64,000 bases of DNA from Paraphoma chrysanthemicola (Eukaryota > Ascomycota > Dothideomycetes > Pleosporales > Phaeosphaeriaceae). The stretch is from positions 744,001 through 808,000 of the forward strand of contig JAGMWG010000012.1 of the NCBI GenBank assembly GCA_020744225.1, written 5' to 3'. The notes below the pieces were generated by a model. The model was not told where the DNA came from, made no database searches, and saw only the letters and a program-made list of their open reading frames with translations. Below, piece by piece: positions 32,761-43,688 of this stretch (the first letter of the stretch is position 1; the number at the start of each line of letters is the position of its first letter). A program made the position numbers and the translations under genes.

Positions 32761-33847
32761 CTAGGAATCTGCCTCAACCACGCCACCCTCATCGCTCGTG
32801 CTCTCGTCTTCGTCACCGCTGACTTCCTGGTTCTCACGCTCCCGCTTCTCCATGAGCGCGGCCAGCTCAGCGTCGTCGTTCTCGGTAACCGCCTTAGGCG
32901 CCATCTTGACTTGGCAATCGCCGCCAGCCTTTGTGATGCTCTCCTTGATATCTGTGATGGCCTGCTCTAAGCATGCAATGCCAACTGTCTTATCGAGACA
33001 TTGAGAAGTAAGGACTGTATATGTCAGCGACGTTTCCAGCAGGCGGAAATGACATGAGACATACCGTAGAGCGGCGGTGAGACGAGCTTGACCTTGACCT
33101 GGTTTTCTGGGGTGTTCTTGGCCTCAGCTTTTCGCAGAGCTTCCTTTACCGCATCGATGCCTTCATATCCGAAGCAGGTTACTGCTTACATTAGTCAAAA
33201 TGCCCGTTACTGCGCAGTTCAGACTTACCCTCGATATCTGATCGCACCTTGGTGGGCTGCGGTGTCAATCTCTTTCCAATGTAGCTCTGAAGCTCGTCCC
33301 TAACGACGTCATTCGGGAAGGTGACGTCTTTCCAGACCTCGGGGTTGGTGATGCTGAGCTTGAATGCGTCGATTGAGTGTCCGTACTTCTTGTTCAGCGG
33401 CCAGCCGATGCTTTGGTAAATCTCCTCGATGGGTGTCTGTGTCTTCTCTGCGACGTGGCGCATGATGCTGTGGACCATCTTCGACTTGTTGTATCTCTCT
33501 TCGCACTTGACGATATCCTCTGGCGACACACGGCGCTTCGACAAATCAATGTAACCCTTGTCCTTGTCTACACGGAGCACAACGACGACTTCGTTGCGGC
33601 CGACACGGATGAGCTTCTGGATGGAACGGATACGCCTTCGGGACAGTTCGGAGAGCAGAATCATGCCGTCGATATTGTCTGCGCAGCATCAGTCTACGCT
33701 CCGCAAATTCGATATGTGCCTCCACTCACCATACTCCAGCAGCTTGACGTATGCGCCCATCTCAGCGATCTGCTTGACATTCACCATGACAAAGCTCTCC
33801 ACCTCCGGGTACTTCTCCTCATAGAACCGACAGTTTGTGAGAGACAT
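32761..33847 (-). CDS. SUI2: Translation initiation factor eIF2 subunit alpha
   Basis: Exons 33847-33730, 33678-33229, 33181-33065, 33014-32761; all phase 1, 312 aa, the normal length. The N-terminal S1 domain holds the regulatory serine in LLSELSRRRIRS (S52 counting Met, S51 in conventional numbering), the target of Gcn2-type kinases. LRVDKDKGYIDLSKRRVSPED follows, then the helical domain and the alpha-beta domain (VKVKLVSPPLYVLTSQCLDK), ending in an acidic tail. It binds Met-tRNAi and GTP as part of eIF2; phosphorylation at S51 blocks eIF2B and lowers translation. Essential single-copy gene, useful for placing the organism phylogenetically. Confidence 0.97.
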
Positions 33848-34909
33848 CGTGGCTATGTGCTTCTTCCCTCCACTTCAATAGGTAGTAACGGATCTAGTGC
33901 GACTTTTGGTCGATGTGGGGTAGGCGCGTTCCTATTGTTCGTTCACAGTCGCGCGGTAATTTTTCGGTGATAGCCGGGATACGGTCGTGTGCGAGTGAGG
34001 GCAATATGTGTCGTGAATGGAGTGTGGCGCGGTTGTTTCGCAGTCGTTGATTTGTGGTTTTGGCGTGACTCAAGGATTTGCCCACAGTGTGCAGGCTCAA
34101 GCCCCGCGACTGCCAAGAGTTCAGAGCGCTAGCTGCAACCAGGACTAGCGCCACCAAACTGGCAGTGCACTTAGGAATAGACGGCTGCCCCTTCACATCT
34201 CAAAGACACAGGCAGCAATGTCATGAATTGATCATGCGTATGACAAAGTAAGAAGAAGCGCGCTTACCGCCTTCTAGAAAGTGGGAGTGCCTAGCACCAT
34301 CGATTCCAGTACGCCACATTGGACAAGCATTCCAAGTTTATTGCATCGTGTCTACCGCGTACTTCCTCAACTCTCATTCCAGTGAAAAGTAGAGTCTTGC
34401 TCACAGACATTTATTCCGCCGAGTATCTCTTTAAGCCTAGCTCAGGCAACAATCCTAGAGCTTGATGCTTGGTGCAAAAGGATCTGAGTCTCAAGTGCTT
34501 GGACCCCATACATCAGACAGATGTCATTCTACTGGTCTTGAAGATGTTTCCAATCCTACAAGTGATACTAGGGTCCGCTAGACGTGTTGTCGGGCTTCCA
34601 AAGAGCGAGATGTGTCAGCCGCCCAGCATCAGGATGCGCTTAATCGGCAATCCAACAGGACGGGCCAATCACATCTGCCGCCGAGGCCTGTACAGCATCA
34701 ACACAGAGAGCATGCTGAATGCGCTGGAAGAAGCCCACTCATGATTATCGAGCTACTCCTTTTTCTCGGCGGAAATTTCATCCGTTCGCTCTTGCAACGC
34801 GGCGACTTTGTGTGGAGACAATGATGTCTGAGTCTTTTCGAAACAAGTATAAAATCACCTCGTAGCTCAGTTCCAGTCTTCAACCTCATCATTCATCCAA
34901 TCCACGACA
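33848..34909. other. Divergent intergenic region
   Basis: 1.06 kb between eIF2alpha (minus) and the NmrA-like gene (plus). Short frames only. A TATA-like box sits near its right edge. No gene recognised. Confidence 0.45.
34848..34855 (+). promoter_or_regulatory. TATA-like box of the NmrA-like gene
   Basis: TATAAAAT at 34848-34855, 62 bp before the ATG at 34910, followed by a pyrimidine-rich CTTCAACCTCATC stretch often seen at fungal transcription starts. Confidence 0.4.
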
Positions 34910-35904
34910 ATGCTCGTTCTCGTCGCAGGCGTCACCGGCAATATCGGTCAGCTTCTCGTCCCAGCTCTGCTCGAGCGTGGTCACCAGGTTAGAGGCATAG
35001 GCCGCTCGCCTGATAAGCTTTCCGCAAAAACAAAACACTCACTGGAATCCTTCGTCTCCAGTACTTCATACTACGATATTGCTGCGCTGGAGAAAGCCTG
35101 TCAAGGCGTTGATGCTGTCGTATGCGCCTACAATGGCAGTCCCGAACTGGTTCTCGAGGGCCAATTGATACTATATCGCGCCGCAGTACGTGCTTACTCG
35201 CGATGAGTTCGTCATAAAAACCATGGAAGTCTGACTATAGATAGGAGCGTGCTGGCGTGCAACATTTCGTCCCCGCATCCTTCACCTATGATTGGCGGAG
35301 CCTAAACCTAACTCAACAGGACAGCTACGATCCAATCATCACCTTCTACAACCACCTGCAGCTTACCACATCGTCTACCTCACCGGGTCTCATCTTCGTT
35401 ATGGTCGGTGTGCTAGCCGAAGTCCTATTTGGCACCACTGGGCATAATTACTTTACAACGAAGCAGCATGGCCCGTGGGATCCCGAAGGCAAGAAGATGG
35501 AAATCTGGGGCGATGAAGACAGAAAATGGAACTGGACAAGTGAACGGGACGTTGCGAGATACATATCTGGCATTCTGTCTCTTCCAGCGGCCACCATCAA
35601 AGGCAAGCAATTCTGGAACGTGTCCTCTGGAGTAGACTCGCTAGTCAACATCGCACGGGTGTACGGCGAGACTCGACATTGTGATGCCGAGGTTGTGCAC
35701 ATGGGCAGCGTGGACGAACTAAAAGAAAAGGCTTACGAAGCAAAGAACAAAGGAAAGAGAGGCTCCTTTTGGGAATACATTGGCTGGTTCTACAATCTAC
35801 ACACTGTGGATGGGACGTGGCTGTTGGGCGATCTTGATAACGACCTCAGTGGAGTCGAGCCGGAGGGTCTGAAGGAATGGTTGGAGCGAAACCCTGAAGC
35901 ATAG
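34910..35904 (+). CDS. NmrA/isoflavone-reductase-like NAD(P)-binding protein
   Basis: Exons 34910-35185 and 35245-35904, phase 0; 311 aa. It begins at once with the dinucleotide motif VAGVTGNIGQLL (GxTGxxG), then the second strand VRGIGRSPDK, whose basic residues suggest NADP(H). ERAGVQHFVPASFTYDWR is the typical NmrA central segment, and HMGSVDELKEKAYEA lies in the C-terminal half. Members are either redox-sensing regulators or reductases of phenylpropanoid-like substrates; no catalytic Lys is obvious, so the role is undecided. Converges with a second member of the same family 92 bp downstream; the two differ greatly, so this is not a recent tandem duplicate. Confidence 0.83.
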
Positions 35905-35995
35905 CAACATGCAGAGCAAATCGTCGCGGGAAGATTTAGTCTGCTTATCTGACTCAGTAAAAGCACCGCAGACTCTCCTCACTCAATAAACCATA

Positions 35996-37026
35996 TCAAA
36001 ATCTCCCTTCATACAGCTTCACTGCGTTCCCCTCCAAAATCTCTCTCACCGTCTCCTCAAACCTCCTCGGCACAAAATCCGGGTACAATTCCGTTGCATC
36101 CAAGTACCCCAAATACGCCGCATTTTCCCTTGTATTATCCCCTCTCACATACTTACTCCACAAATACTCCTGTAACTGCAATCCCTGCGCCGTCGCATCC
36201 AACATCGTCGGTTTCTCCAGCGCTTCCTTCTCCCTCGCCTTCTTCACATCATCTTCCACCTCAGCAAGTGGAACATGAATGCGCTCAATTTTTTCCCTGC
36301 ACACTTTCTCCACAACCTCAAAACATTCATTCTGACTCAATTCATCACTCCACGTAAACACCTTCTTATTCAGCGTCCTGTCATCCTTCACAATCTTCGC
36401 AACCCATCTCCCAATATCTCGCACATCAGTCAATAAATTCTTGGCGTTCCCTTCACCGTAAACATACCCCTTCGCGGGTGCCGCCGCGATGAACGAATAG
36501 TCAAACCGTCCCGATGGAACACGTGGATAACTGAATTGATGCCATGTCCCAACGTCGATGATGGTGTATCCAAGCTTCAACTTTAGAATCGAATTGTATG
36601 CTTTTTCCTTCCGGTGGCGGAGGAGCATGATTCCGTCTGGTGCGCAAATGGTCGTGAAGCCGCAGGGTACGAGGCGCGACACGCCGGCTGCTTTGGCGGC
36701 AGTGGCGAGACGAGTCTGATCGTCTAGAGCGTAGTTGTCGACGCAGCTGATTATCGTAGTGAAGGGACGGAGCAAAGAGGGGTCGATGGGCACGCTGAGA
36801 TCGATAGGGAGAATGGGCAGGCCACGTGATGAGAGGGCGAGGGTGGTGGGTTTGGTGAGGGATTGAGGGCGGATGATTACGGTGATTTTCTTGAGTCGTT
36901 AGAGTCCAGCTATTTGGAGAATGAGGGCGGGAAGAATACGAAACCGACGTCTTCGATTAGGCCATTGAGGACTGATTTTCCTGTCTCGCCTGTGGCACCA
37001 ACGAGGGCGATGGAGTGTTTTGACAT
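35996..37026 (-). CDS. NmrA-like NAD(P)-binding protein
   Basis: Exons 37026-36940 and 36889-35996, phase 0 (50-bp intron with a CTAAC branch site); 326 aa. The N-terminus MSKHSIALVGATGETGKSVL gives the Rossmann motif GATGETG; after the intron VIIRPQSL follows. The central block LATAAKAAGVSRLVPCGFTT and later DVRDIGRWVAKIV are typical of the NmrA/isoflavone reductase group. The fourth quarter is charged (EVEDDVKKAREKEALEKP). Codon use is strongly pyrimidine-rich at third positions near the C-terminus. Substrate unknown. Confidence 0.83.
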
Positions 37027-38016
37027 GTTTAGAGGATTACGATAGAAGACAACTTGGCTGAAAGAATGATTTGGCTATTTATCGCATGGTATTTTCCACT
37101 TTCCCTGCAGCGGGTGTAAGGGTCATACTTAATACCAACCAAAGCTCTTCCGTTACATTCGTCCGACATGAGAATTCTGTTGCATTTCTTGGCCGTGAAG
37201 TGCACCAGATCTCGTTGTGTTCGTATTAGATGCAAGAAGCGATGAGTAAGATATGCTTGTGTATGGCCCGATGCGGAAGGAATGACGTGCGTAAGGATTT
37301 GGTTGCGGAGTCGACGTTTCGAGAAAAGTCCGCAGCCACACTTCAGCCTCGCTTCATTCATTAGACCTACTGCCGTGCCGCAACATCAACACCAAATCCG
37401 TGCTGACCTTTCCCACATTCAGCAACGCATTGTGAGAGCTTAGCATGAAGGTATTATGACGCAAGTAATCAGCACGAGTGCTGTGTCCTGCTCGTGCTGC
37501 GTGCCAGCCCGCTCACCCAGCGGTGCAACATCAATCAAAACTTCAGTGTCACACAAGTGCTTTTCATTGCTAAGCCTGGAGCTAAATTGTTAATGTTCGT
37601 GCCCACAGTTTTTGGGGTGCGAGACATAAGTTGTCCGAAGTCATGACAAAGTATCGTGTGTTCTCATCCGAGGAGCCACGCAATGCGGTGTGTCACCAAG
37701 TATAGCGTGCGGCTCTGCAATCGAGGAAATGAAACTCCCATCGCGATTGATACTCTTCCCGCTCAAATACAGATCATCTATCGTGTCCCTTCACACATTG
37801 CGATGCGATAAAGGACTACACCATGTTTGACTTGGCAGTGGAATATGGAGCGTCAATTCTCCAGATTAATTGCGCCAAGTGTGCACTAGGTCCACAAATC
37901 ACAGCGTTCCTCATTTGGCGATACTGAACTTCAAGTATGAGAGCCAGAGCGCATACCTACCGCATGTGAAGCCTTCTTTTCTATTTCCCTTTTGAAAATC
38001 GTTCAAATCCTGCAAT
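37027..38016. other. Divergent intergenic region
   Basis: About 990 bp between the NmrA-like gene (minus) and the LPMO gene (plus). No coding signal, RNA gene or repeat seen; expected to hold two promoters. Confidence 0.4.
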
Positions 38017-38928
38017 ATGCTCTCTATTGCTTTTGTCCTCGGCGTATCTGCATTTTCGGGTCATGCTTCAGCGCACGGCAATGTTCGCAAATGGCTCATG
38101 AATGGAAAAGAGTACATCACGTACCTGCCATATGATCAACCAGATCTTACGCAGCCGCCCACGGGCATTGGTAAGAATGCGCAAGTAATGTTGTTGGTGA
38201 TACTTGCTCACGAGAAGGTAGCACGTTTCTTAGGCAATGGCATCAATCCCATGAAAGACCCGCTGTCGCCAGCTATGACATGCAACGTCGACTCATATCC
38301 AGCTCCTCTTATGGCAAACGTTACTGCCGGCAGCACGATCACAGCCACATGGAACTCCTGTAAGTTGTTATCCTTATTGTGACTACTACTCCTCACATCT
38401 CATCTCCAGGGCCACACGTCGGCCCCATATATACCTACATGTCTCCCTGTCCCAACGGTCGTGACTGCTCAGACTTCCTCGGCAACACCGAATCCACGTG
38501 GTTCAAGATTGAAGAAGCGGGCGTCGTCCCATACGAATTTGCAGACTCTGGGCTCGACTGGGCAACGCAAATCATGTTCGATGCAAAGAACAAATGGAAG
38601 ATCGTCATACCTAAATGTCTGCCAGACGGTCCGTATCTCATCCGGCATGAGACAATGGCGATTCACGACTCGAACGTGCGCGGCGGCGCGCAGTTTTATC
38701 CGAATTGTGCGCAGGTATGGGTCAGCGGTGGGTCGTCGACGTTGGACTTGAAGAAGGTGGGAGTAAAGCTGCCAGGTGACATTCAGCCCGATGACGAGGG
38801 CGTGTTGTTTGATCCGAGGAGGCCATTGACTGAGTATACATATACCGTGCCGTAAGTATTTCGCGAAAGGTTTACGAGCAGGACCTCACTAAACTCATAA
38901 CAGGGGATCCCGACCGATCGTATGCTAG
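38017..38928 (+). CDS. AA9 lytic polysaccharide monooxygenase
   Basis: Exons 38017-38170, 38234-38359, 38410-38851 and 38904-38928, phases consistent; 248 aa. The signal peptide ends at ...SGHASA, leaving H20 as the mature N-terminus (HGNVRKW), the first ligand of the copper histidine brace. The second region WPHVGPIYTYMSPCP holds the other brace histidine, and QFYPNCAQVWV carries the axial tyrosine. The protein ends YTVPGSRPIVC, the usual AA9 terminus, with no CBM1. Known role: secreted copper enzyme that cleaves cellulose or xyloglucan oxidatively. The last exon is only 25 nt, but without it the C-terminus would be abnormal. Confidence 0.9.
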
Positions 38929-38977
38929 ATGGTATAGGGAAGAGATGACCGAGAGCGTGATAATTTTCCGCTTGTCC

Positions 38978-41082
38978 TTATACTTCTAGAAGTGGAAGCA
39001 CAAGATGACTATCATATTCCCCACCAATGTGGACTACATGTCTTCCCCTGTTACCCGTCGCAAAATTCCCACGCAAAGGCTCAAATTCTGGTAAACGCAT
39101 GTCGTGCCCGCTGATCCTCAGCACTAAACTTTCCCCTTCCTCAAATTGAATCCCCGCAGCCCAAACCCCTATCTCAAGCTTGACAATCTGTCCCGGCGCA
39201 ATTTTCTCCTCGCTTGTGTGCTTATGTACCGGGAAATTATGCTTCGAGAGACTTTCGTCGATAGCTCGGTGACTCGCACGCAAAATACCAGACGGCCCAA
39301 TATACTGCAGAGGATTGATGAGCGGCACATCTTCTGGATTCGCAGCTCCATCGATACCTTCGCCGCCCACGGCTTTAAGCTCAGCGAAGGGGACGTTGAC
39401 TTGACGAAGGATTTTACCATGCTTGTCAGCTTTGCGCAGGATAATGAATACATCAAGGTCGTCGTGATCCGGGCATGACATGTATAGAACTGCTTTCGAC
39501 GTTCCAATCAAGCGAGTTCGCTTTGAAAAGACGTATTTGAAGCTCAGTTCTTCGCCATCCGCGTCCTTGTTGGATACTTTTACATCGGACTGATAGAATT
39601 GCTGGCTGAATACGACTGAGGAAGAAAGCTGAAGATGACTATCCGCGGAAAGATACAGTGTAGTGTCTTTCGCTTCGGGGATTGGCCACGCAGTAAATGG
39701 AAGGTTGTCAATGGGATTCTGTGTTTGGTCAGCCCTTGTCGCACACTATGAAGCTGTCAAATTACCTCATTGTAGCGTACAACCGATGCGCGAACTTTCG
39801 GTGTGTCTTCCCACCCATTATCTTTGCCCTTCATATAGAAGTCGAGAAATCTCTTGAAGTCGGCAATCGAGTGTTTCTGGTATAAGTCGTGCCATTCTTG
39901 CGTAGGATGCAAACGCAACCTGGGCCTATTAGCCAACATTCCTGAATGTTTGTCGCAAACAGACCATTTCTTGTCGTGTGGAATTTCTTCAAAACCTCGT
40001 AGCGATCCGACAGTGTGCAGCGCTGTCGACATGCTAGCAAGAACATAAGCAGGACACTGTATCAACCCCATGTTGGGGCGCTTGTCCTGCCAGTACTCGT
40101 TCATGAGGGGATATGTCTCTAACATCGCAGAAACGTCTTCGCGTCGATTTTGCCCTTGATCTTGATCAGCGCGTAGTTCAAATGCGATACATGAACACTA
40201 ACCGAATAGAAGCGACCCGACAAAGCCGAAAAACGGTACATTTGGCACGCCTCCTCTACACAAATTCTCGCGGTAAGCATCGCTGCAGCCTTCAAGCGGC
40301 ATTATGCAAGTTAAGTGAGGTGGTCGCTCAGCTGCAATGAACCACTGCGTTACTGCTAGCCACGAGTTACCAACTAGAGCAAGTTTACCATTGCACCAAG
40401 GAAGCTGGGCGATGTGTTCAACGACATCGTGTCCATCCCGCCCCTCTGCAGTGCCCCAAAATCTGGTATCGTCAATTGATGCATAAAATCAGATCGACGG
40501 TGCTCCTACTTTGAGTTGCCTTCGGATGCTGGACCACGTCAGCAGATATTTTAAGCGTCTAGCAGCTCATTAATAACCTACCAAAAGCGCCTCGGGCATC
40601 GACGTTGACCACAGCGTAGTCGTGCAACACCCATTCCACGGGATCGAAAGCTTCAAAGCTCTGGTAACCGGATAGCGCACCTCGCGGTACACCCACACGC
40701 CCAGGAACGAGGTCGACGTCAAAAGCCCCTAAGAAAGTCGTAAACACAACCAGTTGAATGTATCAACAATTGAGCTTGGTTACATACCTGTTCCTGACTT
40801 TCCATAGGGCGAGTAGTGCACGATCGCGGAAAGCCGCTGTGTGCCGGCAGGTCGAAATACATCCGCGCGAATGACGGTTTCGTCGCGCAAGGGTATCGCG
40901 ATGTCCTGCTCAAACACAATCTCTCGTTCGACGGCTCTGTTACCAGCATCCTTCCTGAAGCCGACAGGAAGGATCGTTGTGCGTGGGTTGAGGCCAGCGT
41001 ATTTTGCGCCCGGGTGACTGATTGGGGTGCTGTCAGTTTCGGACACTTGGATGTTTCCAACCTGATAACTGGAGGCAGCCAT
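38978..41082 (-). CDS. CocE/NonD-type alpha/beta hydrolase
   Basis: Seven exons: 41082-40788, 40728-40582, 40528-40510, 40462-40203, 40154-39965, 39919-39766, 39718-38978; 601 aa, all phases agree. One exon is only 19 nt (SEGNSK region). The alpha/beta hydrolase part has the oxyanion region VNVDARGAFASEG, the nucleophile elbow LALVGNSWLA (Ser in GxSxxx), and the cap helix bundle. The C-terminal jelly-roll (from about residue 375) reads SCPDHDDLDVFIILRKADKHG and FEEGESLVLRISGHD, as in cocaine esterase and X-Pro dipeptidyl peptidases. The family hydrolyses acyl esters or acylated amino compounds. It opens the metabolic cluster and shares a divergent promoter with the FAD monooxygenase. Confidence 0.87.
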
Positions 41083-42023
41083 TTCTTGGGAAAGTAGTTC
41101 GAATAGAGTGTTTTTAGCAGATGAATGAGCTATAGATTTTGCTCTCACTGTCTCTCTCTCTCTTGCTCAAAAGGTATATGACGATCCAGCGGGGCTGCAA
41201 TGTGGGTCAATAGTGGATAAGTAGTAACATCTTCGAAATTTCAGATGGTGTATTTCATGCTTCATTCCTGACGTATTATCTAACCCCATGATTCGGATCG
41301 AGACCTCCAGATTGTCTACAACTACCATTCGTCCGTTCCACTATCTCATCTCCCGAGGTGGTTGCCGAAGCTGAGGAGCTCTTCTAGCTGAAGCCGCTGC
41401 AGCGCCTCGATTGGCCCAAGCAGCTACGTGGAGGGGATACTCTCTTGTATTATCGCTTTTTATAACGTCCGAGCCCGAGCTCATGGGTGAGGATGGCGGG
41501 ATGTGGAGGTTTGTTCAAGCTTCAAACTTTGTTCGCACGAAAAAGTGCGGGGAAGGACCAGTGCTCGGGGGTGGCGAGCTCCGACCGCCGTCTCCTACGG
41601 TGTACTTGGTACTGTACAGTCCTCCACTGCGAGCGTATGAATTTCGCTCACCACTTGACCGCAATACGCAGATTCACGACGTCTTGAATTGCCTAATGTA
41701 AATGACTTTTTGGATCGCCTCTTCAAATTGGTAGCTTTCTTTAGACTCCAATCAAAATGATTGAATTAGTAAAGCAGTGAATAGTCACGGCAAGTGAGTA
41801 TTTTGTTGCTGTGCGGGGTCGATTTTTGGGTGTTTACTAAACATCGTGCCTCGCTTGCTTTCGGCGTTGCCTTTAAAAGTAAGAGTCTAAATCGCGAAAT
41901 GTTGCATGCACAGTACAACTTTAGGCTAGTGCATTATCGCGTCGCCATCGCGAAATTCGTTTCTGAATCAAATTCTGGATCAAAACGGCGTTCGACGTCA
42001 CCTTTTATCAGTTTCAAGTCACC
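41083..42023. promoter_or_regulatory. Shared divergent promoter, CocE hydrolase / FAD monooxygenase
   Basis: 941 bp without coding signal between two divergent cluster genes. Near the CocE start there is a short TC run (41151-41163). Expected to hold both promoters, plausibly targets of the cluster regulator; I found no unambiguous CGG-type site pair. Confidence 0.45.
41151..41163. repeat. Short TC microsatellite
   Basis: Uninterrupted TC dinucleotide run of 13 bases, about 70 bp upstream of the CocE start; GA-rich on that gene's sense strand. Confidence 0.6.
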
Positions 42024-43412
42024 ATGGCGCCCAGCATCGTAGAAAGCCAAGATGCTTCGCCGCCCTCGGGCGACAAGTTCAAAGTCATCGTGGTTGGTGC
42101 AGGAATCGCTGGACTCTTGACCGCGATTGGGCTCCGTCTCGATGACCACAATGTTGCCATTCTCGAGCAATCATCTACCTTTGGCGAAGTCGGCGCTGGG
42201 ATGCGCATCCCGCCCAACAGTTTCAAGATTCTGCACCGGTGGGGAATCGACTTGACGTACATGAAGAAGACATACTCGAACGGGAACCGCTTTTTACGAT
42301 ATGATACGGGTAACATCATCGCCGACATGCCGCATGGAGTTCCAGAATGGGATTTCGGGGGAAGCTATTTGAGTGTGCACCGCGCCGACTATCACAATGT
42401 GCTGTTGAACAAAGCGATAGAAGTTGGAGTCGATATTCGCAAAGACAGCCGCGTGGACGAGTATGACTGGGAAACGCCCAGTGCACTATTAAGCGACGGA
42501 ACGAGAGTCGACGGAGATCTCATAGTTGTTGCAGATGGTAAGAAAATATTCTCTTGACTGAAGTCGAGTCTCAAATCCAACATATCGCAGGCGTGCAGAG
42601 TGCCGCCCGGCCAATATTCCAGGGCCATGAAATGCCACCAGTCGACACGGGTGACATCGTATATCGTGTTCTTATTCCCGGCCAGGAGTTGCTGTCGGAT
42701 CCGGACCTTCGAGATCTCATCTCTCAGCCGTGGGTTTCGTCGTGGTGCGGCCCAGATGCGCACGTTATCGGCTACCCGATTCGAGGTGGAGAGACATACA
42801 ACGTTGTGTATTGCTGCTCTGCGCACTCGGTGCAGGATGAAGAACTCGAAGAAGGGGAGACGAAGCGCATCTTCAAGAATAATGCGGAGCTGGTCCGCCG
42901 TTTTGCAGGTTGGGAGCCCAGAGTGAGGAAATTGGTTGACTTGACGAACAGTGTAAATACATTCCTTGCGCAAACTCTGATTCCCTTTACTAATCGAAAT
43001 GCAGACCTTTTTGAAGTGGCGACTGTATGACCTGGACATGGTGGAGCACTGGGTTCATTCCAGCAACAAGGGAGTTCTCGTTGGAGATGCTGTTCATCCG
43101 ATGCTGCCATACATGGCATCCGGCGCCGCCATGGCTGGTGAAGATGCTGCTACTCTGCGAAAGCTAATTCAGGGAGCGACACACAAAACCCTACCAGCAG
43201 CACTGGCCAAGTACCAGAAGCTGAGGCAGCCGCGGGCGTCTACAGTCCAAAAGGCAGGGCGTGCGCTTCAGGACGCCTATCACCTTCCGGATGGTCCGGC
43301 TCAGCAAGAGAGAGATGAGTGGATGGTGAAGGATGATGCAAGGAATCCGATATTCTGGGGTCACAAGGAGAGAAGGCAATGGCTGTTTGGACATGATGCA
43401 GAGCGGTTTTGA
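42024..43412 (+). CDS. FAD-dependent monooxygenase (salicylate-hydroxylase-like)
   Basis: Exons 42024-42537, 42591-42952 and 43005-43412, phases consistent; 427 aa. FAD-binding motif GAGIAG follows KVIVVG near residue 25; the aromatic-hydroxylase pattern continues with GEVGAGMRIPPNS, the DG motif at LIVVADG, and the second FAD motif VLVGDAVHPMLPYMASGAAMAGEDA. Class A flavoprotein hydroxylases of this kind insert one oxygen into phenolic rings, often with decarboxylation; a substituted or polycyclic substrate is possible. It faces the CocE hydrolase and converges with the BVMO, inside the cluster. No membrane anchor. Confidence 0.92.
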
Positions 43413-43688
43413 GAAGGAGAAATACTTTGTAGGATCAATACAATGATTGAATGTGTGGAGAAGTATGAAACTAGTGCGCGCACTGGGGAGAGACAACACC
43501 ACCAAAGCCACCATATGAGGGAACGCAGGGGTAATAGATTCGAATCTCTCGACACCATGCAACCGAGCCATCTGAGTGCTCCCCGTTGCGATTGTTTAGA
43601 CATCTCCAAATAGCAATGATGTATTTCACACGACTGAGCTCCTTGCGATGAAGAGCATACATTCTGCCAAAGTATTTTACCTAACATC

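Noticed and set aside
34862..34935. Possible tRNA (GTAGCTCAGT, like an A-box)
   Set aside because: No B-box (GGTTCGANTCC) at the right distance and no cloverleaf; the region is the 5' UTR and start of the NmrA-like gene.
43530..43600. ATTCGAATCTC resembling a tRNA T-arm
   Set aside because: No matching acceptor stem or A-box on either strand.
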